From positions 86,653 through 150,652 of the forward strand of contig JAVKIE010000007.1 in NCBI GenBank assembly GCA_031459615.1: DNA of 64,000 nt, read 5' to 3'. Numbering within the stretch: the stretch's first letter is position 1; each line of letters begins with the position of its first letter. This document shows positions 8,802-17,754 of this stretch, piece by piece. The translations under genes and the position numbers were made by a program. This stretch comes from Calidihabitans tengchongensis (GTDB taxonomy: Bacteria > Sysuimicrobiota > Sysuimicrobiia > Sysuimicrobiales > Kaftiobacteriaceae). The notes below the pieces were generated by a model. It made no database searches and had not been told where the DNA came from. It was given only the letters and a program-made list of their open reading frames with translations.

Positions 8802-10411
8802 CGTCGCTCCCCCTGCTGTCGGTGGCTGTGTCCCTGCCCCTGGCGACCGCCGCCGTGGTGGCCGTCATCGACCGGCGGCGTTCCCACGCGCTGTACGGCG
8901 TGGGGCTGGCGGGGATGCTGCTGGTGGCGGCGGTGGTCGGGTGGGTGTTCGCGCGCTTTGACACCTCCAGCCCCGCCCTGCAGTTCGTCGAGCGCGCGCC
9001 CTGGATTCCGTCGGCGGGGATGGGCTACCACCTGGGCGTGGACGGCATCTCCCTGCCCCTGGTGGTGCTCACGGCGGTCATGATGCCCCTGGCCCTGCTG
9101 TCGGCGTGGGGGTCGATCGCCGAGCGGGTGAAGGAGCTGGTGGTGGTCCTCCTGCTGCTGGAGAGCGCGCTGCTGGGGACGTTCCTCGCCCAGGACCTGG
9201 TCCTCTTCTACGTGTTCTGGGAGGCCGTCCTCATCCCCATGTACTTCCTCATCGGCCTGTGGGGCGGGCCGGGGCGGGCCCTGGCCGCCATCAAGTTCCT
9301 GCTGTACACCATGGCCGGCAGCGCCCTGATGCTGGTGGCCATCATCGTCCTGTACCTGCAGTCCGGCGTCCAGCTGGGCGCCCGGACCTTCGACCTGGTG
9401 GCCCTGCGGGGGCTGCGGCTGGATCCGGGCCTGGAGGTCTGGCTGTTCGCGGCCTTCACCCTCGCCCTGGCCATCAAGGTGCCGGTCTGGCCCCTGCACA
9501 CCTGGCTGCCCGACGCCCACACCGAAGCGCCCACCGCCGGCAGCGTCATCCTGGCCGCCGTGCTGCTGAAGATGGGCACCTACGGGTTCCTGCGGTTCGT
9601 GATGCCGCTGTTCAGCGCCAGCGCCGTGCGCTACGCGCCCGTCCTGATGGCCCTGGCGGTGGTGGGGATTCTGTACGGCGGGGCCGTGTCGTGGGCCCAG
9701 GGCGATGTCAAGAGGCTGGTGGCCATGAGCAGCGTCAGCCACCTGGGGCTGATCACCCTGGGCCTGTTCGCGCTGTCGGTGGAGGCCCTCCAGGGCAGCC
9801 TCCTGCAGATGGTCAACCACGGCCTCAGTACCGGGGGGCTGTTCCTGCTGGTCGGGGTCCTGTACGACCGCACTCACTCGCGGCGGATGGAGGACTACGG
9901 CGGGGTGGCCTCGCTGATGCCGCGCCTGGCCCCCCTGGCCCTGATCGTGGTCCTCTCGTCGCTGGCGCTGCCGGGGACCAACGGGTTTGTGGGCGAGTTT
10001 CTGGTGCTCCTGGGCACCTATCGGGTCGCGCCCGGCTATGCGGTGCCCGCGGTGGGCGGGGTGATTCTCTCGGCGGCGTACCTGCTGTGGATGTACCAGA
10101 AAGTGATGCACGGCCCGGTGGCCGTCCGGGAGCCCCGGGCGATGCGGGAGCTCACCCGTCGAGAGCAGCTCCTGTTCTGGCCCCTGGTGATCCTGATCTT
10201 CTGGATCGGGCTGTACCCGGCGCCCCTGCTGCGGCGCAGCGAGGCCTCCGTCCGCGCCCTGGTGGCCCTGGTGCGCGAGCGGGCGGCCGTCGAGGTGCCG
10301 GGGGCCGGCGGGGGGCCGCCGTGGCTGCGAGTGGCCCCGCCCCGCGGCGCGGCCTCCCCGGCTGCGGCGGGGCGGAGCGGGGCGTTCGGCGGAGGTGAGG
10401 TGGCGCCGTGA
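8798..10411 (+). CDS. nuoM: NADH-quinone oxidoreductase subunit M
   Basis: 537-residue antiporter-like proton channel subunit. Family motifs: YFLIGLWGG, WPLHTWLPDAHTEAPT, the MSSVSHLG segment and NGFVGEFLVLLG. The C-terminal tail after about residue 485 is Ala/Gly/Pro-rich and poorly conserved. ATGA start overlap with nuoL and GTGA stop overlap with nuoN mean L-M-N are tightly coupled. Confidence 0.95.
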   Translation: MTSLPLLSVAVSLPLATAAVVAVIDRRRSHALYGVGLAGMLLVAAVVGWVFARFDTSSPALQFVERAPWIPSAGMGYHLGVDGISLPLVVLTAVMMPLALLSAWGSIAERVKELVVVLLLLESALLGTFLAQDLVLFYVFWEAVLIPMYFLIGLWGGPGRALAAIKFLLYTMAGSALMLVAIIVLYLQSGVQLGARTFDLVALRGLRLDPGLEVWLFAAFTLALAIKVPVWPLHTWLPDAHTEAPTAGSVILAAVLLKMGTYGFLRFVMPLFSASAVRYAPVLMALAVVGILYGGAVSWAQGDVKRLVAMSSVSHLGLITLGLFALSVEALQGSLLQMVNHGLSTGGLFLLVGVLYDRTHSRRMEDYGGVASLMPRLAPLALIVVLSSLALPGTNGFVGEFLVLLGTYRVAPGYAVPAVGGVILSAAYLLWMYQKVMHGPVAVREPRAMRELTRREQLLFWPLVILIFWIGLYPAPLLRRSEASVRALVALVRERAAVEVPGAGGGPPWLRVAPPRGAASPAAAGRSGAFGGGEVAP

Positions 10412-11835
10412 CGGCGACCGCGGCAGACCTGCGCCTGCTGCTGCCCGAGCTCCTCATCGCCGCGGGCGCGGTGGCGGTCCTGCTGGCGGGGACGGCCCTG
10501 CCCGCGCCCCGCCAGGCCCTGCTGCGGTGGCTGGCGGCGGGGGTGGCCGCCGGTGGCCTGGGAGCCGTCGCCGCGGTCCCGCCGTCGGGCGCGGTCGCGT
10601 TCTGGGGAGCGTATGCCCGGGACCCTCTGGCGGCGGCGCTGCAGGGCGTGGTCCTGGTGGGCACCGTCCTGGCCCTGGTCCTGTCCGGAGAGTACGTGTC
10701 CCGCACCCGCCTGGACGCCGCCGAGTTCTACGCCCTGGTCCTGATGGCGGCCCTGGGGGCCATGCTGATGGCGGCCAGCGCCGACCTGCTGCTGCTGTTC
10801 GTGGGCCTGGAGACGCTGTCGGTGCCCCTGTACGTGCTGGCGGCCCTCGCCCGCGCCGACGTCCGCTCCCAGGAAGCCGGTCTGAAGTACTTCCTGCTGG
10901 GCGCGTTCGCCACCGCGTTCTTCCTGTACGGCGTCGCCCTGGCGTTTGGGGCCACCGGGTCCACCGCGCTCGCCGCCCTGGCGGGAGCGCCTCCCACGGC
11001 GACCCTGCGGGCGGCGGTCGCCCTGCTGACCACCGGTCTGGCGTTCAAGGCGGCGGTGGTGCCTTTTCACGTCTGGGCCCCCGACGTCTACGAGGGCGCG
11101 CCCCTTCCGGTGACCGCCTACATGGCGGTGGTGGCCAAGGTCGGGGCGTTTGCGGCCTTCCTGCGGGTGTTCGTCGCCACCCTGGGACCGCGGGCGGGCG
11201 AGTGGGGAGCGGTCCTCGCCGCGGGGGCCGTGCTGACCATGGTGGTCGGCAACGTCGCCGCGTTGCACCAGACGTCGATCAAGCGGCTCCTGGCCTACAG
11301 CAGCATCGCCCACGCCGGCTTTCTGCTGACCGGCGTCCTGGCGGCCAGCCCTGCGGGGACGGCAGCCGTGGTCTTCTACCTGCTGGCCTACACCGTCATG
11401 ACCCTGGGCGCCTTCGCGGTGGTCCTGATGGTGCGCCGGGCTGACGGGGAAGCCGACCGGATCGCCGATCTGGCCGGGCTGGCCTCGCGCTCCCCGGCCC
11501 TGGGCGCGGCCATGGCCGTGTTCATGGCGTCCCTCACCGGCCTGCCCCCCACCGCCGGCTTTGCGGCCAAGTTCTTCGTGTTCACCGCGGCCCTGGACGC
11601 CGGGTACACCGGCGTGGTGGTGGTGGCGGTGCTCAGCAGCGTGGTGTCGGCGTACTACTACCTGCGGGTCGCCTCCACGCTGTTCAGCGGTCCGCCGGCG
11701 GCGGACGTGGCGCTGGTGGCCGACCGGTGGGTGCCGGCCGCGCTGCTGCTGCTGTCGGCGGGCACGGTGCTGCTGGGAGTCTTCCCCGCGCCCGTGCTGG
11801 AGGCGGTCCGGCAGGTGGCGGCCGTCCTCCGGTAG
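10408..11835 (+). CDS. nuoN: NADH-quinone oxidoreductase subunit N
   Basis: 475-residue third antiporter-like subunit of complex I. LLFVGLETLSVPLYVL, VPFHVWAPDVYEGAPLPVT and LLAYSSIAHAGFLL are the expected motifs. It completes the D-EF-G-H-I-J-K-L-M-N order seen here; A-C presumably lie upstream of the window. A short gap of 26 bp precedes fixC, which may be co-transcribed. Confidence 0.95.
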   Translation: MTATAADLRLLLPELLIAAGAVAVLLAGTALPAPRQALLRWLAAGVAAGGLGAVAAVPPSGAVAFWGAYARDPLAAALQGVVLVGTVLALVLSGEYVSRTRLDAAEFYALVLMAALGAMLMAASADLLLLFVGLETLSVPLYVLAALARADVRSQEAGLKYFLLGAFATAFFLYGVALAFGATGSTALAALAGAPPTATLRAAVALLTTGLAFKAAVVPFHVWAPDVYEGAPLPVTAYMAVVAKVGAFAAFLRVFVATLGPRAGEWGAVLAAGAVLTMVVGNVAALHQTSIKRLLAYSSIAHAGFLLTGVLAASPAGTAAVVFYLLAYTVMTLGAFAVVLMVRRADGEADRIADLAGLASRSPALGAAMAVFMASLTGLPPTAGFAAKFFVFTAALDAGYTGVVVVAVLSSVVSAYYYLRVASTLFSGPPAADVALVADRWVPAALLLLSAGTVLLGVFPAPVLEAVRQVAAVLR

Positions 11836-11861
11836 GGACGGCCGCCTGCGGGGGTGGGAGG

Positions 11862-13163
11862 ATGGCCACTGAGAAGTTCGACGCGATCGTGGTCGGCGCG
11901 GGGCCCGCGGGCAGCGCCGCCGCCCTGACCATGGCCCGGGCGGGGCTGAACGTGGTCCTGATCGAGCGCGGCGACTACCCGGGCGCCAAGAACGTCATGG
12001 GCGGGGTGATGTACGGCCGCATGCTGGCCGACCTGGTCCCCGCCTTCGCCCGCGAGGCCCCCATCGAGCGGGTGATCGTCGAGGAGCGGGTGTGGCTGAC
12101 CACCGAGGACAGCGCGGTCACCGTGGGCTTCAAGACCGCGTCGCCGCCGGGGGAGGTGCCCAACGCCTTCACCGTCCTGCGGGCCAGGTTCGACCGGTGG
12201 TTCGCCTCCAAGGCCGAGGAAGCCGGCGCCCTGCTGATCACCTCCACCGTCGTGGAGGATCTGCTGTGGCGCGACGGCCGCGTGGTGGGGGTGCGCACCG
12301 GCCGCGAGGCCGGTGACCTCTACGCCGACGTGGTGGTCATCTGCGACGGGGTGCACTCGTTCCTGGCGAAGAAGGCAGGCCTGCAGACCCGCGAGATCGC
12401 GCCCCACGAGGTGGCCCTGGCGGTCAAGGAGGTCATCGCGCTGCCCCCCGAGGTGATCCAGGAGCGGTTCACGGTGGGCCCCCAAGAGGGGGTGACCATC
12501 GAGCTGTACGGGTCGGTCACCCGGGGGATGGGCGGCTACGGGTTCATCTACACCAACCGGGACAGCCTCAGCGTGGGGGTGGGGGCGCTGCTCAGCCACT
12601 TCATGCGCACCCGCATCACCCCCTACGACCTGCTGGAGCAGCTCAAGCAGCACCCGCTGGTGCGCCCCCTGCTGGCCGGCGGACAGGTGGTGGAGTACCT
12701 GGCCCACGCCATCCCCGAGGGCGGCTACCGGGCGATGCCGCGGCTGTACGGCGACGGGGTGCTGGTGGCCGGGGACGCGGCCATGATGGTCAACGGGCTG
12801 CACCGGGAGGGCAGCAACCTGGCCATGACCGCGGGCCGGCTGGCCGGAGAGACGGTGATCGAAGCCCGCGCCCGCGGGGACTTCTCCGCCGCCTCCCTGG
12901 CATCGTACCGCCGGCGGCTGCTGGACAGCTTCGTCCTGCAGGACCTCATGAAGTACCAGCACCTGCCCGAGTTTGTGGACCGCCACCCCGAGCTGCTGCA
13001 GATCTACTCCGGCATCGCCGCGCACGCCATCCACGAGATGCTGACGGTGGACGGAGTGCCCAAGAGGGAAAAGCAGCGCCGCATCTGGAAGGCCATCACC
13101 GCCCGCCGCCCGCTCCGGCAGCTGCTTCTGGACGCCTACCGGGCCTGGCGGGTGCTGCGCTAG
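11862..13163 (+). CDS. fixC: FAD-dependent ETF:quinone oxidoreductase-like protein FixC
   Basis: 433 residues. The N-terminal FAD-binding Rossmann motif is VVGAGPAGSAAA (about 10-21), with YPGAKNVMGGVMYG after it, and a second FAD motif DGVLVAGDAAMMVNGLHREG near residue 300. This is the FixC group of ETF-quinone oxidoreductases. ATG 11862 is preceded by GGGAGG. With fixX it would take electrons from electron-transfer flavoprotein and reduce membrane quinone. No fixA/fixB (ETF) genes occur in this window, but two acyl-CoA dehydrogenases do. Position right after nuoN places it with the respiratory chain. Confidence 0.92.
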   Translation: MATEKFDAIVVGAGPAGSAAALTMARAGLNVVLIERGDYPGAKNVMGGVMYGRMLADLVPAFAREAPIERVIVEERVWLTTEDSAVTVGFKTASPPGEVPNAFTVLRARFDRWFASKAEEAGALLITSTVVEDLLWRDGRVVGVRTGREAGDLYADVVVICDGVHSFLAKKAGLQTREIAPHEVALAVKEVIALPPEVIQERFTVGPQEGVTIELYGSVTRGMGGYGFIYTNRDSLSVGVGALLSHFMRTRITPYDLLEQLKQHPLVRPLLAGGQVVEYLAHAIPEGGYRAMPRLYGDGVLVAGDAAMMVNGLHREGSNLAMTAGRLAGETVIEARARGDFSAASLASYRRRLLDSFVLQDLMKYQHLPEFVDRHPELLQIYSGIAAHAIHEMLTVDGVPKREKQRRIWKAITARRPLRQLLLDAYRAWRVLR

Positions 13164-13185
13164 CGCCGGGAAGGAGGCGAGGGCT

Positions 13186-13497
13186 GTGGCGCGGGAGCCG
13201 GCGGTGCCCACCCTGACCCTGGAGCAGAAGCTGTACCTGCTGACCTACCGCCACGACCGGCAGAGCCACATCAGCATCCGCTCCCCGGACGTCTGCCGGA
13301 CCGCGTGCGGCCAGGCCTGGGGACGCCCGTGCACCACCTTCTGCCCGGCGGGGGTCTATGCGTGGGACGGGGAGAAGATCACGGCCTCCTACGAGAACTG
13401 CGTGGAGTGCACCTCCTGCCTCACCGGCTGCCCCTACCACAACATCGACTGGCGCCTGCCCCGCGGCGGGTTCGGGGTACTCTACCGCACCGGGTAG
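13186..13497 (+). CDS. fixX: Ferredoxin-like protein FixX
   Basis: 103 residues. The ferredoxin motif CVECTSCLTGCPYHNIDW has cysteines at about 72, 75, 78 and 82; C37, C41, C49 and C53 lie in the region SPDVCRTACGQ...CTTFCPAG typical of FixX. It partners FixC, carrying the [4Fe-4S] cluster that ETF-QO proteins of eukaryotes have in the same chain. GTG start after GGAGGCGAGGGCT. Its 3' end overlaps the end of the convergent ATPase gene by 16 bp. Confidence 0.92.
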   Translation: MAREPAVPTLTLEQKLYLLTYRHDRQSHISIRSPDVCRTACGQAWGRPCTTFCPAGVYAWDGEKITASYENCVECTSCLTGCPYHNIDWRLPRGGFGVLYRTG

Positions 13498-14831
13498 GGA
13501 GCCGTCCCGGTCGCGCCTGTCGATCCGTCGCTGCCTGTGCCTGGATGTGTCCGGTATGTCCCCGGGCCGAACAGGCGTTCAAACGGTACTTCCCAGATTC
13601 CCGGCTCCACCTCGTCCACGTCGCGCCCGCGCGTGACCACAATACCCAGGCGCCACAGGACCCGGGCGTCTCTCGGCCACCGCACTGCCTCGAGGGCGTC
13701 TCGCAATGTCCGGACAGTGCGGCGATCGACATATCGTCCAGCGCGTACTTCGATGGCCAGCAGACGCGTTGCATCCGAGAGCATGACATCAACTTCCCGA
13801 CCGGTGTACGTGCGAAAGAAGTGCAGCCGGGGCGGTGCACCCTGCCAGGACGCCCACCGCAGGAGTTCGTCCACGACGGCTGTCTCGAAGAGTGCCCCGT
13901 TGGTTTCTCCCAGGCGGTCGGACAGGACACGCGCTAAGCCGGGGTCTGTCCAGTAGAGCTTTGGACTTTTCACCAGCCGAGCAGCTGTGGGCAGGAGAGG
14001 GCGCAATAGGTAGACTTGGTAGGAAATCTCCAGGAATCGAATGTATCTCTTGACGGTGTTTTGCGCCACCCCGAGCTCCCGCGCGACCTCGCTGTAGGAG
14101 AGGATCTGACCCGTACGGGCGGCGAGGAGGTCTTGGGCGGAGGCGAACTGGTCCAGGTCCGCAACCCGGCCCAGGTCGGCAAGGTCTCGCTCGAGATAGG
14201 TTCGCCTGAAATCGCGAAGCCACACGGCGCGCTCGGACGGCGGGATGGCGGCCAAAGCGGGATACCCTCCCCACTGCAGGTGGTCTTCAGCAATGCCTCG
14301 CCACACGCGCGCGATGTCGGCGGAGGGGGAGGAGTCCCTCAGCTGCCTGAGCGCCTCCTCGCCTTGGTCCCAGATCAGGCTGAGGGCAGGCGCAGGTGCT
14401 TCGGCGGCCTCTACCTTTTCCGCGAGAGCGAGCGGCCAGAGCTCCAACACTGTGACCCGTCCCGCCAGAGTCTCCCGGACTTTCTGCAGGAGAAGAATCT
14501 GCGAGGAGCCGAGGAGGAGGAAGCGGTGTGCGCCGTTGCGGTCGGCCAGAAGTTTGACCGCGTCCAGGAGCGCGGGGGCCTTCTGGACCTCGTCCAACAC
14601 GACCAGGCGACCGGGGTGATCCAGGCGCCTGACCGGGTCGTCCAGGAGCCGGCGGCGTTCGTCCGGGTCGTCCAAGGTGATGTACAGTATGGGCGGGATC
14701 TCCGGGCTGGGGAGGAGATCACGCGCGAGGGTGGTCTTCCCAGTCTGGCGGGCCCCTGTCAGGACCACGATCCTCCTGGTTGTTACACGTGAGCGAAGAA
14801 GTGGAAGAATGGCCCGGGGATACAGCCTCAT
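13482..14831 (-). CDS. AAA_14/DUF4143-type ATPase
   Basis: 449 residues. Walker A GARQTGKTT at 26-34, Walker B RLVVLDEVQ at 75-83, then a winged-helix-like part and a DUF4143 C-terminal nuclease-like domain (RTYTGREVDVMLSD followed by LLAIEVRAG). The family is common, often mobile, and of unknown role; some members are discussed as toxin-antitoxin-like or defence genes. It stands alone on the - strand between fixX and lgt, overlaps fixX by 16 bp, and has an AT-rich flank (14832-14900) that contrasts with the local sequence, which suggests acquisition by transfer. Confidence 0.9.
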   Translation of the reverse strand: MRLYPRAILPLLRSRVTTRRIVVLTGARQTGKTTLARDLLPSPEIPPILYITLDDPDERRRLLDDPVRRLDHPGRLVVLDEVQKAPALLDAVKLLADRNGAHRFLLLGSSQILLLQKVRETLAGRVTVLELWPLALAEKVEAAEAPAPALSLIWDQGEEALRQLRDSSPSADIARVWRGIAEDHLQWGGYPALAAIPPSERAVWLRDFRRTYLERDLADLGRVADLDQFASAQDLLAARTGQILSYSEVARELGVAQNTVKRYIRFLEISYQVYLLRPLLPTAARLVKSPKLYWTDPGLARVLSDRLGETNGALFETAVVDELLRWASWQGAPPRLHFFRTYTGREVDVMLSDATRLLAIEVRAGRYVDRRTVRTLRDALEAVRWPRDARVLWRLGIVVTRGRDVDEVEPGIWEVPFERLFGPGTYRTHPGTGSDGSTGATGTAPYPVR

Positions 14832-14905
14832 GCTTAAATATTAGCAGTGGTATTGCAGAAATTCAATGAATAGTTGCATTCACACTTTCAAAATTTTTCC
14901 ATCCG
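14832..14905. other. AT-rich island between ATPase gene and lgt
   Basis: About 75 bp with clear AT bias in an otherwise very GC-rich window. It contains the likely promoter of the ATPase (TAATAT-like segments on the - strand) and spans the stop codon and last codons of lgt (GKILKV). It may mark the edge of an inserted segment. No target-site duplication or terminal repeat was recognised by eye. Confidence 0.5.
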
Positions 14906-15638
14906 AACCCCGGCCCCCCTTCCCCCGCGAGGTCAGATACCACACCCCCGCCCCCAGCAGCGCTGCCGCCGGGATGTGGCCGAGGGTGATCACCCACACC
15001 ACCCGGTCGTGGCTGCGCAGCAGGTCCCAGACGATCCGCCCGGCCGAGGTCAGGACGATCACCGTCCAGAACAGTTCGCCGGGGAAGCGCCGTCGGCCCA
15101 GCCGCGGCCAGGTGAGGGTCAGGATCGCCGCCGCCCAGATCATCTCGTAGATCTGCAGCGGGTGGCGGGGCTGGGGAACTCCCGGGAAGGTGACTCCCCA
15201 CGGCAGCGTGGTCGGGTCGCCGTACAGCTCGCCGTTGATGAAGTTCCCCAGGCGCACGAAGATGTTGCCCAGCGGCACCGCCCACACCACCGCGTCGGCC
15301 AGGCTCCAGAAGTCCAGCCCCCGCCGCCGCGCCGCCCACCACAGCCCCAGCGCGCCGCCGGCCAGCGCGCCGTGGGAAGTCAGCCCGCCCCGGTCGACCC
15401 GCAGGACCTCCACCAGAGACCCGAACTGGGACGGATGGGACAGGACGTAGCCCAGCCGGGCGCCGAGAAACGCCAGCACGATCGCCGGGACCGCCAGGCG
15501 GTCGATCTCCTCGGCGGGGATCCCCACCCGCGGGCCCGCGCGCAGGGCGGCCCCCACCGCCAGGACGATGGTGACCGCCATCATCACGCCGTACCAGCGG
15601 ATGACCACCGGACCCCACTGCACCAGCACCGGATCCAT
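14880..15638 (-). CDS. lgt: Prolipoprotein diacylglyceryl transferase
   Basis: 252-residue integral membrane enzyme that moves diacylglycerol from phosphatidylglycerol to the lipobox cysteine of prolipoproteins. Motifs: LTSHGALAGG and the Lgt signature RLGNFINGELYG, plus an R-P-HPLQIYEM segment. ATG 15638 is chosen because the family alignment begins here; the frame is open farther upstream but unlike Lgt. A TATACT box (- strand, 15649-15654) lies 10 bp before the ATG, so the leader is very short. The C-terminus ends in an AT-rich stretch that may have been altered by an adjacent insertion. Confidence 0.93.
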   Translation of the reverse strand: MDPVLVQWGPVVIRWYGVMMAVTIVLAVGAALRAGPRVGIPAEEIDRLAVPAIVLAFLGARLGYVLSHPSQFGSLVEVLRVDRGGLTSHGALAGGALGLWWAARRRGLDFWSLADAVVWAVPLGNIFVRLGNFINGELYGDPTTLPWGVTFPGVPQPRHPLQIYEMIWAAAILTLTWPRLGRRRFPGELFWTVIVLTSAGRIVWDLLRSHDRVVWVITLGHIPAAALLGAGVWYLTSRGKGGRGSDGKILKV

Positions 15639-15648
15639 GGCGCAGGCC

Positions 15649-15654
15649 AGTATA
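15649..15654 (-). promoter_or_regulatory. -10 box of lgt
   Basis: TATACT read on the - strand, 10 bp upstream of the lgt ATG and with no Shine-Dalgarno sequence between. This fits the very short leaders of other genes in the window. Confidence 0.5.
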
Positions 15655-15939
15655 GCAGGTCGGCCCCGACGGAGGAAACCGCGCGGCCGGGGATGGCAGT
15701 GTTGACGGTTTTGCGTAGAAGCCGTTGAGCGGGAACGCATCCCCCGCCGGGTATGCAGGCCGCTGATCACCCCAGAGGCGATGCGGTCCCAGCTGGCCAG
15801 GTTGGTGAAGCCGGGACGGCCCGATCCAGAGCCCGGGTGATGCGGGAGATGGTGGTGACGTCCCCGGAGGACGCCCAGGATGCTATCCTGTTCGGGGGTC
15901 CGGTCCAGGACCCGGATTGCTGATCCCACCGTGGTGGTC
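15655..15939. other. Gap between divergent lgt and ITPase-like gene
   Basis: About 285 bp without a gene I can support. It lacks the repeat modules found elsewhere. The - strand frame upstream of lgt stays open and reads SWDRIASGVISGLHTRRGMR, but I recognise no domain. A TATCCT-like box on the + strand near 15882 could serve the downstream gene. Confidence 0.4.
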
Positions 15940-16461
15940 ATGAAGGTCGCCGTCGGGTCCTCGTCGAGCGCGTCCAAGGTGCGCGCCACCCGGGCGGTGT
16001 GCGCCCGGCTGTTCCCGCACGCCGAGGTGGTGGCCGTGCCGGTGGAGTCGGGGGTGTCGCCGCAGCCGACCAGCGACGAGGAAGCCATCCGGGGCGCCCG
16101 GCGCCGGGCCCGGGAAGCCCTGGAGCGCGCCGGCGCCGACCTGGGGATCGGCATCGAAGGGGGCGTGCACCGCGACCGCTACGGCGTGTGGATGTGCGCC
16201 TGGGTCGCCGCGGTGGATCGGTCCGGCCGGGAAGGGCTCAGCTGCGGGGTGCGGTTCCTGCTGCCCGACGGGATGGCCGCCCGGGCGCTGGCCGGCGAGG
16301 AGCTGGGCGCCATCGTGGACGCCCTGGCGGGACCGGGAGCCCACGAGGACCTGGGAGCCATCGGCCTGCTGACCCGCGGGTTGGTGGACCGCCAGGCGGC
16401 CCTCGAGCAGGCGGTGGCCGCCGCCCTGATCCCGTTTCTGGAGCCGCCTCCCGGTGCCTGA
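15940..16461 (+). CDS. Inosine/xanthosine triphosphatase-like protein (DUF84/YjjX family)
   Basis: 173 residues. The start MKVAVGSSSSASKVRATR with the P-loop-like GSSSASK, then GVSPQPTSDEEAIRGARRRA and GADLGIGIEGGV, is the DUF84/YjjX pattern of enzymes that hydrolyse non-canonical purine triphosphates such as ITP and XTP. ATG 15940 is chosen from the family start; two GTG codons lie just upstream. It is followed with an 8-bp overlap by a broken Fpg/Nei gene and then intact mutM, which makes a small nucleotide-pool and base-repair cluster. Confidence 0.85.
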   Translation: MKVAVGSSSSASKVRATRAVCARLFPHAEVVAVPVESGVSPQPTSDEEAIRGARRRAREALERAGADLGIGIEGGVHRDRYGVWMCAWVAAVDRSGREGLSCGVRFLLPDGMAARALAGEELGAIVDALAGPGAHEDLGAIGLLTRGLVDRQAALEQAVAAALIPFLEPPPGA

Positions 16462-16938
16462 ACTGCCCTTCGTGCAGGTCCTGGTGGAGAACCTGTCTCC
16501 GCAGGTCTGCGGGCGGGCCATCGCCCGGGTGGTGGTGGCGAGCCCGTCGGCGGTGGAGACCGCCGACCCGCCGATCACCGCCGCCGTCGGCCGGCGCGTC
16601 ACCGCTACGCCGACGAGATCCTGTGGGAGGCGCGCCTGTCGCCGTTCGCGCCGGCGGCGCGCCTGGCTGACGCGGACATCGTCCGGCTGCACGGCGCGGT
16701 GCGCGGCGTGCTGGAGGCCGCGGTGGCCGCCTGGCGGGAACGCGCCGGCGGCCGGCTGCCCGCTGGCGAGCCGGCGGACCTGCTGCGGGTGCACCGCCGC
16801 GGCGGCCAGCCCTGTCCGCGGTGCGACACCCCGATCCGGGTGGTGTACTATGCGGAGCGGGAGACGTACTACTGTCCGGCCTGCCAGACGGCGGGCCGTG
16901 TGTACGCCGACCGGCGCCTGTCCCGCCTGTTGCGGTAG
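16454..16938 (+). pseudogene. Broken Fpg/Nei-family DNA glycosylase
   Basis: Two parts of one glycosylase in different frames. From GTG 16454 the frame reads PELPFVQVLVENLSPQVCG, the Fpg/Nei N-terminus with P2 and E3. Near 16600-16605 the similarity jumps to another frame, YADEILWEARLSPFAPAARL, followed by the H2TH-type region and a complete zinc finger (CPRCDTP...YYCPACQ) ending at 16938. About 110-150 residues of the middle (the Lys loop and lesion-recognition region) are missing, so this is an internal deletion with a frameshift. It sits just before the intact paralogue at 16951. A sequencing error alone would not explain the missing middle. Confidence 0.82.
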
Positions 16939-16950
16939 GCGGAGGCCACC

Positions 16951-17754
16951 ATGCCCGAACTGCCAGAGGTAGAGTCAGCCAGGCGCAGCCTGGGCCCGCT
17001 GGTCCGGGGGCGGACCATCGCGGCGGTGGAGGTGCGGACACCGGCCAGCGTCCGCACCCACAGCCCCGCCGCGTTCGCGCGGCTGCTGCGGGGGCAGACC
17101 ATCACCGCTGTGTCCCGGCGCGGCAAGATTCTGCTGTTCACCCTCAGCGGAGGGTGGACGCTGGCCTTCCACTTCAAGCTGTGGGGGATGGTCCGGTGGA
17201 CCCCGTCGCCGGAGGCGGACCCCCAGGCCAACGTCACGCTGACCTTCACCGGCGGCACCGCCCTGCAGTTCCGGGAGCTGCAGCTGTCCGAACTCGGCCT
17301 GTACCGCACCGATGCCCTGGACCGGGTGGAGTACCTGGCGACCCTGGGGATCGAGCCGCTGTCGGCGGCGCTCACCCGCGACCGGTTCCGGGCGCTGATG
17401 ACCGGCCGCGGGACGGTCCACGGCGCGCTGACCGACCAGGAGCGCCTGGCCGGTATCGGCAACCTGTGGGCGCACGAGATCTGCCACGCCGCCCGCATCC
17501 GGCCCGACCGCCGGCTGACCACCCTCACCTCCAGGGAGGTGGACGCCCTGTACCGGGCCGTCCGGACCGTGCTGCGGCGCGCCGTGGCGGCCGGCGGCGA
17601 GCCGGAGTTCGCCGACGCCCGGGGCCGGCGCGGCCGGGCCCGCCTGGCGGTGTACGACCGCGCGGGCCAGCGCTGCCCCCGCTCCGACGGCACCATCGTG
17701 GCCGCCCGCATCGGCGGCCGGCCGTCGTTCTACTGCCCGCGGTGCCAGCGATGA
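16951..17754 (+). CDS. mutM: Formamidopyrimidine-DNA glycosylase-like (Fpg/MutM)
   Basis: 267 residues. Removes oxidised purines such as 8-oxoguanine by beta,delta-elimination. P2 and E3 (MPELPEVE), K59 (SRRGKILLF) and N171 in GIGNLW are in place. The MHLGM motif is replaced by FHFKLWGM, so it is a divergent member. The C-terminal zinc finger is incomplete: C242-P-R-S245 instead of CxxC, then C262-P-R-C265. One zinc ligand is therefore lost or replaced, although some Fpg/Nei proteins work without zinc. ATG start 12 bp after the broken paralogue. Confidence 0.85.
   Translation: MPELPEVESARRSLGPLVRGRTIAAVEVRTPASVRTHSPAAFARLLRGQTITAVSRRGKILLFTLSGGWTLAFHFKLWGMVRWTPSPEADPQANVTLTFTGGTALQFRELQLSELGLYRTDALDRVEYLATLGIEPLSAALTRDRFRALMTGRGTVHGALTDQERLAGIGNLWAHEICHAARIRPDRRLTTLTSREVDALYRAVRTVLRRAVAAGGEPEFADARGRRGRARLAVYDRAGQRCPRSDGTIVAARIGGRPSFYCPRCQR

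Noticed and set aside
15655..15900. Possible transposase or recombinase remnant upstream of lgt
   Set aside because: The - strand frame has a vaguely conserved look, but I could match no catalytic motif or terminal repeats.
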